Source: an uncultured Lachnospiraceae bacterium (GTDB lineage: Bacteria > Bacillota > Clostridia > Lachnospirales > Lachnospiraceae). Taken from it: a stretch of DNA of 64,000 nt. How positions within the stretch are numbered: position 1 is the first letter of the stretch; each line of letters opens with the position of its first letter. Shown here in pieces: positions 1 through 8,584 of the stretch. Position numbers and translations under genes: made by a program. The stretch is taken from NCBI GenBank assembly GCA_910586355.1, contig CAJUHJ010000009.1, positions 49,662-113,661 on the forward strand, in the 5' to 3' direction. Below the pieces are notes generated by a model. The model had not been told where the DNA came from. It searched no databases and saw only the letters and a program-made list of their open reading frames with translations.

Positions 1-920
1 TCCTCCTGCAGCGCATACCGTTTTCTCTTGTTCCGAAACAAATTCTGTTCCAAAAAAGCCAATGCCAAAGAATCCTTAAAACGGCTTTTTTTTGAGTGCT
101 CCACAAGTATTGGTTCTTTCACTCCAATATGCAGCGCATCCGCCATTTCCTGCAATGACCGTATCATCTTTTTACTCATGGCAAACAATTCATGGCTGCC
201 CCCGCAGCGGTAAAAATCCTCACGTATATCAATTGTAACTGTCACAAAGACATCTTCGGCAAGGGCAAACAATTTTTTTACCAAAATATTTTGAATCGGC
301 GTAAATCCGGTAAAACCATCAAAAAAAATCACGCTGTTTTTTAAAATTTCCGACTGGCCTGCGACGTCTGCCAAAAGTTCTAACACTTCTTCCGCCGTCA
401 CAAACTTGTCCTCCAAAAAGTCTAAAAACCCCTGATACATGACCTGCACATCTCTCAGTTTATAAGCAAAACTTCCTTCCGGAATCTCTGCCGCAGCGTC
501 TAATAACTGCGAAGGCGTAATATTATACTGCGCCAATTCGGATATCAGAGATTTCAGCTCGTCAATATATCCCATTTTCGTAATATTTTTTTTCAGAACT
601 GTAAGCTCGTCTGATTTTTCCTCTGCTATCCGCCGTAAAATCAAACTTTTTCCCGTTTCCTCCAAAACCTGGCTGCGAAAATTTCCAAGCTCGTCAAAAA
701 TACGGTATGCCAAACGGTTAAAACTTAACACATCTATATTTAAAATACTGTGGCCAGGATGCATCTGCACAAGGTCTCTCTGCGTCTGCATTGTAAACTG
801 CTCCGGCACAATCAAAAGAAAGTTTTTCTTTGGGTTTTCAGAAGCCATTTGAATCATTCGATTATGAATCATGTATGTTTTGCCGCTGCCCGAATTGCCG
901 TATATAAATTGTAATGCCAT
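1..920 (-). CDS. addB: AddB, ATP-dependent helicase/nuclease subunit B (5' part only)
   Basis: Only the first ~306 codons are in the window; the gene runs off the left edge. AddB is the partner of AddA in the RecBCD-like enzyme that resects double-strand breaks. The protein opens MALQFIYGNSGSGKT, with the Walker A motif GNSGSGKT at about residues 8-15, followed by the NFLLIVPEQFT segment (about residues 33-43) typical of the AddB family and a further helicase-like region with FFDGFTGFTPIQ. The start at 920 has a good ribosome site (GGAGAA) just upstream. The nuclease domain and iron-sulfur cysteines of AddB would lie outside the window. addA would be expected further downstream. Confidence 0.92.
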   Translation of the reverse strand, partial: MALQFIYGNSGSGKTYMIHNRMIQMASENPKKNFLLIVPEQFTMQTQRDLVQMHPGHSILNIDVLSFNRLAYRIFDELGNFRSQVLEETGKSLILRRIAEEKSDELTVLKKNITKMGYIDELKSLISELAQYNITPSQLLDAAAEIPEGSFAYKLRDVQVMYQGFLDFLEDKFVTAEEVLELLADVAGQSEILKNSVIFFDGFTGFTPIQNILVKKLFALAEDVFVTVTIDIREDFYRCGGSHELFAMSKKMIRSLQEMADALHIGVKEPILVEHSKKSRFKDSLALAFLEQNLFRNKRKRYALQE

Positions 921-1003
921 CGTGATTCTCCTTTTTCACTTAAAACGCCTTTTTTATAGTATAGCATTTATTGGAGAATCCGAAAAGCAGAAGAAATAAA
1001 TAC

Positions 1004-1447
1004 TCATAATAACATTTGTTCCCACAGCGCCTCCTCTATATCGCATGCTTCTTCATGCGAAATTGTATAACAAAATATTTCTCCATTTTTCATGAATGCA
1101 GGATCTTTCATAGATATTTCATATTTATCGTCTTCTTGGATTTCAAAAAAATCGCGTAAATTCAGAAAATAATCATATACATAATAGTCAACATTTAAAA
1201 CAACCATCGAATGTTTATCATTGGGCCAATCTGAAGGAGCAGTATCATATACAGAATACAAAAAACTGTCGCTTAGTGCCGACCATCTGCTATTTTTAAA
1301 TTCATCATCATTTTCTAAAAACGGCGTAATGGTAAACACTACTTCATCGGCATAATTTAGAATCTTTTTCATTATTTTTTTATATGTATTTCCATTTCCA
1401 AAATCACATGGAACAAATTTTGTATCTTTAATTTTCATACTACCCAA
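1004..1447 (-). CDS. Uncharacterised 147-residue protein
   Basis: I do not recognise a family. The protein is soluble, acidic and rich in aromatic residues (YYVYDYFLNLRDFF in the middle), with no signal peptide or membrane segment, and ends in an acidic helix. Two starts are possible: a TTG at 1447 that lies about 10 bases from an AGGAAG ribosome site, and an ATG at 1438 (MKIKDTKF) that lies about 19 bases from it. Spacing favours the TTG. It is followed 83 bases later by addB on the same strand, but a TATACT-like -10 in that gap suggests addB can be started independently. Size and composition would fit an immunity or stress protein, but that is a guess. Confidence 0.6.
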   Translation of the reverse strand: MGSMKIKDTKFVPCDFGNGNTYKKIMKKILNYADEVVFTITPFLENDDEFKNSRWSALSDSFLYSVYDTAPSDWPNDKHSMVVLNVDYYVYDYFLNLRDFFEIQEDDKYEISMKDPAFMKNGEIFCYTISHEEACDIEEALWEQMLL

Positions 1448-1607
1448 CGTTTTTTTGCTTCCTTTCTATTATAATGAATTCCTTTTTTAAAATAGATTAT
1501 AGCATATCGCTTAAACCAGAATAAGGATAAAAATTGTAATGTTGACTTTTGGATAACTGAAAAAACCGCTACACTATATCACAAATGACAGGAGAGTTTT
1601 CTCCTGC

Positions 1608-1766
1608 TCAGATTCGCAATGCTATGTAACGGCTTTGGAATTCAAAACCATACTTCCTGCGTTTCTTAAGTTCCACATACGTACCGAATTGAAACATATC
1701 CCAACAAAATCTGTCAGCGTATCGGATGGCATTGGTGGTAATTGTATATAGTCTGTCTACACTCAT
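1608..1766 (-). CDS. Possible 52-residue small ORF or gene remnant
   Basis: The gap 1448-1816 holds no long gene. On the minus strand an ORF starts MSVDRLYTITTNAIRYADR, is rich in basic and aromatic residues and ends in ALRI. A TAG lies two codons upstream of the ATG, and no convincing ribosome site is at the usual distance (a GGAG is ~25 bases away), so it may be a fragment of a once longer gene. A perfect 7-bp hairpin (CAGGAGA-loop-TCTCCTG, 1589-1606) follows the stop directly but lacks an immediate T-run. Nothing else is seen in this gap. Confidence 0.28.
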   Translation of the reverse strand: MSVDRLYTITTNAIRYADRFCWDMFQFGTYVELKKRRKYGFEFQSRYIALRI

Positions 1767-1816
1767 AAGCTATTCGGCAGTTGCCTTTTCATCTCCACTG
1801 TAAATGACTTTTATCA

Positions 1817-3343
1817 TCATTTTAGCTCCCAGTTTAAAACCGTCCGAAAACATTTGGAAAAATTCATCCTCCCAAACGAAGCTCTATATCCACTGATACT
1901 GTATGGCAAAAGACAAACACAATAAGGCAGTGTATATTGTCCTTTGGCTTCCCAAAATGTATGAAACAAAAATCCTCCAATAAAAATAATGGGAATTAAA
2001 AGTTCAGTATCAGAAATTTTTTTAAAACGCGTAAATACAAAAAGCAGCGCGCCCAAATATAAAAAACTTTGATAGATATTACAATAAAAAATATAAATTT
2101 TTTCTAACCTGCCTCCATTATGGATAAGACGGTCTATCAATTCTGGAATGTCCGTACCCGATTTTCTATCCTGCTGAATCCAAATGCTTTCATACGTTGG
2201 TTCACTCCATTCAGAAGCTAATTTTCTCAAAAAAAAGCTGGCTGCATAGCGGGGATTTTTTCGCATTTTCTTTATTCTTTCTTCTATTTTCTTTTTTCCG
2301 GTTTCCTTTGATTTTTCAGCATCAAATCCACTCCTCAAATAAACGTTATCGTGATAACCACTCCACCACCCCGGCCCGCTTCTTGCTTCCTCTAGTCCCA
2401 TTGCCACAAAAAGTATTTTGGGCACTCCTCCGTTTGATTGAATATTTGTCCTATCTTCTGTGATTTTCTTTACACAGTAGTTGGCCGACATCTGTGAAAA
2501 GATTAAAATAAAAATAAATACTATATGACGAAAATTTTTCTCTTTAAGAAAACCAATCAATAATATAATAAGAATACCGACGAAAAATATCAAATAATTA
2601 CTTTTAAATAATTGGGCGGATACAATACATGCGGTACAGGCCGCAAGATAACGAAAGCGTAATTTTTTCATATACCGTATGAGAAATTCTACTGCAGCCA
2701 ATGAAAAATACAATCCGATAATCGTACCGTAGACAAATGTCACATAAAAAACCAACGGTAAAAATAAAAATGAAAGAATTAAAAATGCTTTTGATGAACC
2801 TTTCTTTTCAAATCTCCGATACATTTTTTCCAGTAAATTATAGATTCCCAACACTGCAATACAATTTAGAAGCTGAAACACAAATACATAAGATTTTCCA
2901 AACAAAATATAAAGCGCCGTACAAAAATAGGTTAAAAAAATCTGATGAGGCTGACTGTACAAATATCCTCCCGGATAAAAGTCCTGATAATTTTTTTCTG
3001 CTATATGCGGACAAATTGCCATAATCTGCAGTTGATCTGCTTTGGGGTAAAGCTGTGTCACAGCTATCCATGCCGCCATACACAGAAAAAAGATTCCATA
3101 TAGGACAGACTTAAGGACTTTCAAATGAACCTGCCTCTTTGAGTTTGCAGCAAAAAGAAAGATTGTTATAAATAACAAAATATGAAAGAACGGGGTATCC
3201 TTATGATAGCTGACAATTTCTTCTATATTTAATTTACTCGTTTCTGTGATTGACAGCAAAAATAAAAAACACAGAATCACCCCAAACATTCCAAACACGA
3301 AGTCTAACATTTTCCCTATAAAAATATCTTTCCAATTCTTCAT
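1817..3343 (-). CDS. Multi-spanning membrane protein, GT-C glycosyltransferase-like
   Basis: A 508-residue protein with about ten to twelve hydrophobic segments, resembling the polytopic GT-C fold glycosyltransferases that take sugars from lipid carriers. After the first two membrane helices comes an outward loop (residues ~115-145), then a long run of helices, a soluble stretch with GPGWWSGY and a basic segment, and three final helices. The reading frame is open to 3406, but the ATG at 3343 (MKNWKDIF) has a strong GGAGGAG site and avoids a 47-base overlap with the preceding gene, so it is taken as the start. It lies 16 bases after the neighbouring membrane protein and shares its promoter. 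Catalytic residues cannot be assigned, so the substrate is unknown. Confidence 0.7.
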   Translation of the reverse strand: MKNWKDIFIGKMLDFVFGMFGVILCFLFLLSITETSKLNIEEIVSYHKDTPFFHILLFITIFLFAANSKRQVHLKVLKSVLYGIFFLCMAAWIAVTQLYPKADQLQIMAICPHIAEKNYQDFYPGGYLYSQPHQIFLTYFCTALYILFGKSYVFVFQLLNCIAVLGIYNLLEKMYRRFEKKGSSKAFLILSFLFLPLVFYVTFVYGTIIGLYFSLAAVEFLIRYMKKLRFRYLAACTACIVSAQLFKSNYLIFFVGILIILLIGFLKEKNFRHIVFIFILIFSQMSANYCVKKITEDRTNIQSNGGVPKILFVAMGLEEARSGPGWWSGYHDNVYLRSGFDAEKSKETGKKKIEERIKKMRKNPRYAASFFLRKLASEWSEPTYESIWIQQDRKSGTDIPELIDRLIHNGGRLEKIYIFYCNIYQSFLYLGALLFVFTRFKKISDTELLIPIIFIGGFLFHTFWEAKGQYTLPYCVCLLPYSISGYRASFGRMNFSKCFRTVLNWELK

Positions 3344-3359
3344 ATGTCTCCTCCCATCT

Positions 3360-5144
3360 TCAATTCCATCCGCCGTAAATAGCGATGAATCCGGAAGGAT
3401 TTTCATATATTTTCGGAAACTGTTCCAAATATTCCCGATGTTTTTTATAGCAGTCGCTTTCCTTTAACACAGAAATATATTTGGGATTATCCTTTTTTAG
3501 CCGCGGCATGTACTCGTCTATGGAAATATTCAGATAAGAAAGATCCCACTGATTTGTTACCACATTCAAAAAAAAACGATCCGCCATATCAGAAACCGGA
3601 AAAACTGCGGCATGTTCTGTCTTATGCAGCTCATAGCCTGCCTCGTAAAGTTCTACTTTATCCGGAGCAGACACATATAAAGTAAGATTGTGGCCGCGCA
3701 CTTTGCGAAGTTCTAAACAGTTATCACGAAATACCGCGCAATAGGACCCTCCTCCATGCAGTTCAGGAGAAAGATATTCATTTTCTTCTTTTAATTTTTC
3801 TTCAACACTTAACAGAGAAAAAGCCAGTGGAATCAGCCAGACAACGCAAGCGGCTGTTATATAAATTTTCGTCTGGCGGGCATAGACATTTGCAACCGCA
3901 TAAATAGCAAGCAAATGAAGAATAAGCCAAAATAAATAATTATTTTTATAGAAGTAATAAGCTGACACATACTCGTTTGCAGATAAAAAGAGCAATATTA
4001 AAATATACATAAATTCTAATACAAAAACAATCCTGACACACAACAGTTTCCCCTTTCGGCATCCTGCCAGAAAACCAACGATTGCAAGCGCCAAAACAGG
4101 AAGGTAATCAGAATAATTATTGCGGTAAATATCGCCTTCTAAGCCTATTGCAGAAGAAAGCGTCACTCCATCTGTAAAGATTCCACACCATGTATACGCG
4201 ATTCCTACGATACAGGGAATCAAAAATATGCAAATACCCCCCCCGATTATTTTTTTCACCCACTGCGAAAAATCACTCCGGCGCTTTATACACAACGCCA
4301 AAAACACCGCAAGAAATACCGGCGGCACAAAAAAAGCATAAGACGTAATCAGTCCCAGGCAGCCCAACATCAAAAATATAGTTGAAGGTAATTTCATACT
4401 TTCTTCTTCCATATAAAAATCCGTAAGAATAAAAATAACGCCTGCGATTGTAACGCCAATCCCAAGATATAAAAAGCCCATCAGCAGATTGTTCAGCGGA
4501 TAACCCATCAAATAAAAAAAGCCTAAGAACGAAGCTGCATACAATGAAAAACGAGTTTTACATTTTTCACGAATAAATCCAAAAACGGTAATCCCCGACA
4601 AATAAAACCAGCCCATATCAGCAATTGGTTCTACATGGTACAGCCTTGTCACTTTTACAAAAGGCGCAAAAAAAGAAACCAGAAAAGAATTATTCAGCGC
4701 TGCAAAATACATCGCCTTTATCCTGCCGCTTTCAAATACGTGAAACGCCTCATAATAATGTGTAATCCCATCTACGGAACGGTATGTCATTTCCAAATGT
4801 ATGCCATAACGCAAAAATCCAACCACCACAGTCAAAATAAACAGCAGACCACAAATCCCAATATCTAACTTGTGCCACAAATACTGTTGTCTATTTCCCC
4901 GTCTGGCAAAATGCAGCAACACCGCCGCCGCCAAATCAAACGCCCCAATGCTAAGCGTTCCAATAAAAACCGTAAATGCCTGTAATACTGCCGCAATCAG
5001 CACATGAATACAACATACGCTCCAGACGGATATTGACAGCCACAACAGCCCCTGCAGCTTCCGGCTGGATTTTTCCCAGAAAAACAGCTCACGCGCCAGA
5101 CCGAAAAAACCTGCTGCAAACAATAAATTTCCTAATATCAACAT
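3360..5144 (-). CDS. Multi-spanning membrane protein, probable glycosyltransferase family
   Basis: A 594-residue protein with about twelve membrane helices and a C-terminal extracytoplasmic domain of ~150 residues (from about residue 440), the usual layout of GT-C type glycosyltransferases acting on the outer face of the membrane. The first extracytoplasmic loop has an acidic residue soon after a helix (TYRSVDGITHYYEAFHVF, ~residues 120-137), which is where GT-C enzymes keep a catalytic Asp; this is an inference. The ATG follows an AGGGAGAG site. It is the first gene of a two-gene unit with the membrane protein downstream, so the two probably act together in cell-surface polysaccharide or glycolipid assembly. 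Confidence 0.7.
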   Translation of the reverse strand: MLILGNLLFAAGFFGLARELFFWEKSSRKLQGLLWLSISVWSVCCIHVLIAAVLQAFTVFIGTLSIGAFDLAAAVLLHFARRGNRQQYLWHKLDIGICGLLFILTVVVGFLRYGIHLEMTYRSVDGITHYYEAFHVFESGRIKAMYFAALNNSFLVSFFAPFVKVTRLYHVEPIADMGWFYLSGITVFGFIREKCKTRFSLYAASFLGFFYLMGYPLNNLLMGFLYLGIGVTIAGVIFILTDFYMEEESMKLPSTIFLMLGCLGLITSYAFFVPPVFLAVFLALCIKRRSDFSQWVKKIIGGGICIFLIPCIVGIAYTWCGIFTDGVTLSSAIGLEGDIYRNNYSDYLPVLALAIVGFLAGCRKGKLLCVRIVFVLEFMYILILLFLSANEYVSAYYFYKNNYLFWLILHLLAIYAVANVYARQTKIYITAACVVWLIPLAFSLLSVEEKLKEENEYLSPELHGGGSYCAVFRDNCLELRKVRGHNLTLYVSAPDKVELYEAGYELHKTEHAAVFPVSDMADRFFLNVVTNQWDLSYLNISIDEYMPRLKKDNPKYISVLKESDCYKKHREYLEQFPKIYENPSGFIAIYGGWN

Positions 5145-5184
5145 TCCTGCTCTCTCCCTTAATATATTCTATGGTAGTAGATGT

Positions 5185-5213
5185 ATTATACTAAAGAATA
5201 TATTTCATGTCAA
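5185..5213 (-). promoter_or_regulatory. Sigma-A promoter of the membrane-protein pair
   Basis: Consensus -35 TTGACA (5208-5213) and -10 TATAAT (5185-5190) separated by 17 bases, reading towards the gene that starts at 5144. It lies directly after the terminator of the ackA unit, so the two membrane-protein genes form their own transcription unit. Confidence 0.85.
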
Positions 5214-5221
5214 ATAAGCAC

Positions 5222-5269
5222 GAAAAAACAAGGAGACGGTACCGCAGTATTACCTGCTGTATCGCCTCC
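5222..5269 (-). terminator. Rho-independent terminator after the ackA-AIM24 unit
   Basis: A 16-position stem (5232-5269) with two mismatches and one G-T pair, followed on the minus strand by a run of six T residues (within 5222-5231). It lies just downstream of the AIM24-family gene. Confidence 0.8.
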
Positions 5270-5291
5270 GCGTCCATTTTCATTCAAAATC

Positions 5292-5966
5292 TTATTTTGA
5301 CGGTATATATGGAATTAAGGAACCCGCCATCTGTCCAATCGGCATAGACTGAAGCAGTACGCGCCCTGGTCCCGTAATGACCGTATTAAATACGCCTTCA
5401 CCGCCAAAGAGCATATTCTTTACACCCGGTACTTTCTGAATCTCAATCGAACAGGTCGCGTCCATTGCAGCCAAATATCCGGTATCTACTACAATCGACT
5501 GACCCGCAGACAATTCATATTCTTTGATATAGCCGTCAAATTCTACAAATACAACACCGTTTCCAGATAATTTCTGCATAATAAAACCTTCACCGCCAAA
5601 TAATCCACTGGCAGCTTTCTTCTGGAAAAATACAGACAGCTCTACCTGGGAAGTCGAAGCTAAAAACGCTGTTTTCTGGCAAATCACTTCACGTCCCGGC
5701 GAAATCTCAAACGCGCGGATTGCGCCTGGAAAGCTAGAAGCAAACGCAATCATTCCAGGCCCGCCCATTGCAGTATAATGGTTCACAAACATACTTTCAC
5801 CGCTGAACATCCTGCCAAACATTTTGCCAACGCCGCCGCCGACCGTCTCCATTTTCATATTCGGAGACATCCACGACATTGCCCCCTTTTCTGTAATCAT
5901 CTTCTCATTTGCATCTAACTCGCAAATAACAACTGGTAACGGTTCTCCTTCGATTGAATATTTCAT
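5292..5966 (-). CDS. AIM24 family protein
   Basis: A 224-residue protein of the AIM24/TIGR00266 family, a beta-rich fold found in many bacteria with no settled function. Typical features are the glycine-rich GGGVGKMFGRMFSGES segment (about residues 44-59 of this reading), SGNGVVFVEFDG, and the repeated GGEG motifs. The frame also offers a GTG at 5978, but that codon abuts the AGGAAAGG ribosome site; the ATG at 5966 has proper spacing, so it is preferred. It follows ackA by 18 bases and ends before a clear terminator, so the two genes are co-transcribed. A link with acetate metabolism is only contextual. Confidence 0.85.
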   Translation of the reverse strand: MKYSIEGEPLPVVICELDANEKMITEKGAMSWMSPNMKMETVGGGVGKMFGRMFSGESMFVNHYTAMGGPGMIAFASSFPGAIRAFEISPGREVICQKTAFLASTSQVELSVFFQKKAASGLFGGEGFIMQKLSGNGVVFVEFDGYIKEYELSAGQSIVVDTGYLAAMDATCSIEIQKVPGVKNMLFGGEGVFNTVITGPGRVLLQSMPIGQMAGSLIPYIPSK

Positions 5967-5984
5967 CGTTTCTTTCACCCTTTC

Positions 5985-7175
5985 CTATTTAATTAATGCA
6001 ACTGTCTCCCGGCAGATTGCAAGCTCTTCATTTGTCGGCACCAAAAGTACCGTTACTTTGGAATCAGGAACTGAAAGCACTGCTTCCTCTCCGCGCTTTT
6101 GATTTTCATTCTCGTCTAAAGTAATTCCCAGATAACCTAAATAACTGCAGATTCCCTCACGTATTCTGCCGTCGTTTTCACCAACTCCCGCCGTAAAACA
6201 GATAACATCTACACCGTTCATGGCAGCTGCATAAGAGCCAATATATTTTGCAGTCCGATAACAAAATACCTCTCTGGCTGTTTTTGCACGCTCGTCGCCT
6301 TCTTTTGACGCGCTTTCCAAATCGCGGAAATCACTGGACAATCCCGAAATACCATACACTCCGGATTCTTTATTTAGTACATTTAAAATTTCTTCTAAAC
6401 TCAAGTTTTCTTTCTTTGCCATAAATTCCACAGCGGAAGGATCAATATCGCCGGAACGCGTTCCCATAATCAGCCCCTCCAATGGTGAAAGCCCCATAGA
6501 AGTATCAACAGACTTTCCATTTTCCACTGCGCAGATACTTGCTCCATTTCCCAAATGGCAGACAATTGTCTTTAAGCTGTCATATGGTTTGTTTAACATT
6601 TCCGCCGCCCGCTTTGAAACATAACTATGGCTTGTTCCATGGAACCCATATTTACGGACTTTATATTTCTCATAATATTCATATGGAACGCCGTATAAAT
6701 ACGCTTTCTTCGGCATTGTCTGATGGAACGCCGTATCAAATACGCCAACCATCGGCACGTCTTTTAACACTTCCTGACATGCGCGGACGCCAATTAAATT
6801 AGCCGGATTATGCAGCGGAGCCAAATCCGAACATTCTTCCACTGCCGCAATCACTTTTTCATTGATAAGTGTAGAAGCTGCAAACTTCTCACCGCCATGC
6901 ACCAGCCGGTGCCCGACTGCGTCAATCTCTTCTAAACTTTTCAAAACTCCTGTTGTTGGATTTACCAAAGCATCCAAAACCATACGGACAGCCTCTGTAT
7001 GCGTCGGCATAGAAGCTTCCGTTATCTCTTTTTCTCCGCCCTTGGGCTGATAGACTAACCTGCCGTCAATTCCGATTCGTTCGCAAAGCCCTTTCGCAAG
7101 CACCACTTCACTGTCCGAATCAATCACCTGGTACTTTAACGATGAACTGCCGCAGTTGATTACTAATACATTCAT
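5985..7175 (-). CDS. ackA: Acetate kinase
   Basis: Converts acetyl phosphate plus ADP to acetate plus ATP, the ATP-yielding end of fermentative acetate formation in the cytoplasm. The 396-residue length is standard. Family motifs are present: NCGSSSLKYQ near the N-terminus, GHRLVHGGEKF, VFDTAFHQTMP with the catalytic Asp and His, KYGFHGTSH, HLGNGAS, MGTRSGDIDP and FTAGVGEN. The ATG has a GGAGGT site. The usual partner pta (phosphotransacetylase) is not adjacent here. Upstream is a 158-base divergent region shared with tmcAL. Confidence 0.97.
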   Translation of the reverse strand: MNVLVINCGSSSLKYQVIDSDSEVVLAKGLCERIGIDGRLVYQPKGGEKEITEASMPTHTEAVRMVLDALVNPTTGVLKSLEEIDAVGHRLVHGGEKFAASTLINEKVIAAVEECSDLAPLHNPANLIGVRACQEVLKDVPMVGVFDTAFHQTMPKKAYLYGVPYEYYEKYKVRKYGFHGTSHSYVSKRAAEMLNKPYDSLKTIVCHLGNGASICAVENGKSVDTSMGLSPLEGLIMGTRSGDIDPSAVEFMAKKENLSLEEILNVLNKESGVYGISGLSSDFRDLESASKEGDERAKTAREVFCYRTAKYIGSYAAAMNGVDVICFTAGVGENDGRIREGICSYLGYLGITLDENENQKRGEEAVLSVPDSKVTVLLVPTNEELAICRETVALIK

Positions 7176-7216
7176 ATTATCAGAATACCTCCTCTACATA
7201 ATGTAATTCTATAAAA

Positions 7217-7245
7217 AGTATAACCCTTTTTTTTCTGGTAAACAA
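7217..7245 (-). promoter_or_regulatory. Promoter of ackA
   Basis: -35 TTGTTT (7240-7245), 17-base spacer with a run of A residues, -10 TATACT (7217-7222), 42 bases before the ackA start. Confidence 0.65.
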
Positions 7246-7274
7246 TGTCAAAAATTCATTTTCATGTATAAAAT

Positions 7275-7303
7275 TTGAAACATTTTTTGTGTTATGCTAA
7301 AAT
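7275..7303 (+). promoter_or_regulatory. Promoter of tmcAL
   Basis: -35 TTGAAA (7275-7280), 17-base spacer, -10 TAAAAT (7298-7303), 31 bases before the chosen ATG. It is divergent from the ackA promoter. Confidence 0.7.
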
Positions 7304-7333
7304 AGTCTGAATATGGATAAAAAGGAGACCCAC

Positions 7334-8584
7334 ATGAAAACTGTTGGTATTATTGCAGAATACAATCCGTTCCACAACGGACATGCCTATCAGATTCAAC
7401 AGGCAAAAGCATTATCCGGCGCGGACTATGCCGTTATCGTAATGAGCGGAAATTTCACACAAAGAGGCGCTCCAGCCCTGATTCACAAATTTGACCGGAC
7501 AGCAATGGCGCTAAACAGCGGCGCTGATTTTGTATTCGAACTTCCCACCGTTTGGGCTGTCTCTTCTGCGGAATCTTTTGCCTCTGCTTCCATCGCCCTC
7601 CTAAATGCCTTAGGATGCGTCGATACCCTCTGTTTTGGATGTGAAACGCCAAATTTGTCTTTAATATCTGATATTGCACAAATTTTAATCGAAGAACCCC
7701 AGGAATATACGAACCGCCTTTTACATTCTCTAAAGGAAGGCCAAAACTTTCCTGCTGCAAGAGCAAACGCCGCCGCTTCTTATCTATTGGAACAAAATAG
7801 CTTCATAAAAAAATCTGAACTTACCAGCATTTTTTCCTCACCAAACAATATCTTAGCTTTAGAATATCTAAAAGCCTTAAAAAAACAAAATTCCAATATA
7901 AAACCTCTTCCCATTTTGCGCGTGGGCAGCGGATATCATGACACAGATTTAGGCCAACAATTTTGTTCTGCTTCTGCGCTGCGCAGCTGCCTGCTTCAAA
8001 AACCCTCTGACAAAAACCGTATTTTGGATTATATTCCACCCAAAACTGCAGAATTTCTTCTCACAGCAAATACACATTACGTAACAGAACAGGATTTTTC
8101 ACAAATGTTATACTACAAATTACTGTCCGAAAAATCCACTGGATTTTCAGACTATATAGACGGCTCAACTGAACTGTCCAACAAAATCACAAATTCCCTG
8201 TCTGAGTTTTGCAGTTATAAAAACTTCTGTGAACATTTAAAAAGCAAAGAAATTACGTATACACGAATCAGCCGGCTTCTTTTGCATATTTTATTAAACC
8301 TAAAAAAAACAGACGAAAAAGCCGGAAAAGAAATTGGATATATTCCTTATCTGCGTCTGTTGGGATTTCGGAAGGAATCTTCTTGCCTGCTCCATAAAAT
8401 AAATAAAAAGACGTCGCTTCCTATCCTTGCAAGAACAGCAAAAGATGCCGCCCCTCTTATGGGAACAGCATCTAAAATGTTTCATCAGGATGTATTCGCA
8501 TCTGATTTGTATTATGGTATTCTTGCACAAAAAAGCCAGACTGCACAAAAAAATGAATTTCAAAGAAAACTTATAACTATTTAA
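7334..8584 (+). CDS. tmcAL: tRNA(Met) cytidine acetate ligase TmcAL
   Basis: TmcAL uses ATP and acetate to make N4-acetylcytidine at the wobble position of elongator tRNA-Met. The 416-residue protein starts MKTVGIIAEYNPFHNGH, which carries the nucleotidyltransferase HxGH-type motif (FHNGH), and continues with VIVMSGNFTQRGAPAL and FGCE, both hallmarks of the family formerly called YlbM/DUF795. The frame is open from 7313, but the ATG at 7334 has an AAGGAG site seven bases upstream. Its neighbour ackA produces acetate, the substrate. The stop overlaps the stop of the convergent purine gene by three bases, and no terminator fits between them. Confidence 0.93.
   Translation: MKTVGIIAEYNPFHNGHAYQIQQAKALSGADYAVIVMSGNFTQRGAPALIHKFDRTAMALNSGADFVFELPTVWAVSSAESFASASIALLNALGCVDTLCFGCETPNLSLISDIAQILIEEPQEYTNRLLHSLKEGQNFPAARANAAASYLLEQNSFIKKSELTSIFSSPNNILALEYLKALKKQNSNIKPLPILRVGSGYHDTDLGQQFCSASALRSCLLQKPSDKNRILDYIPPKTAEFLLTANTHYVTEQDFSQMLYYKLLSEKSTGFSDYIDGSTELSNKITNSLSEFCSYKNFCEHLKSKEITYTRISRLLLHILLNLKKTDEKAGKEIGYIPYLRLLGFRKESSCLLHKINKKTSLPILARTAKDAAPLMGTASKMFHQDVFASDLYYGILAQKSQTAQKNEFQRKLITI

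Noticed and set aside
28..213. 61-residue plus-strand frame at the left edge
   Set aside because: Antisense to addB, whose motifs and ribosome site are clear.
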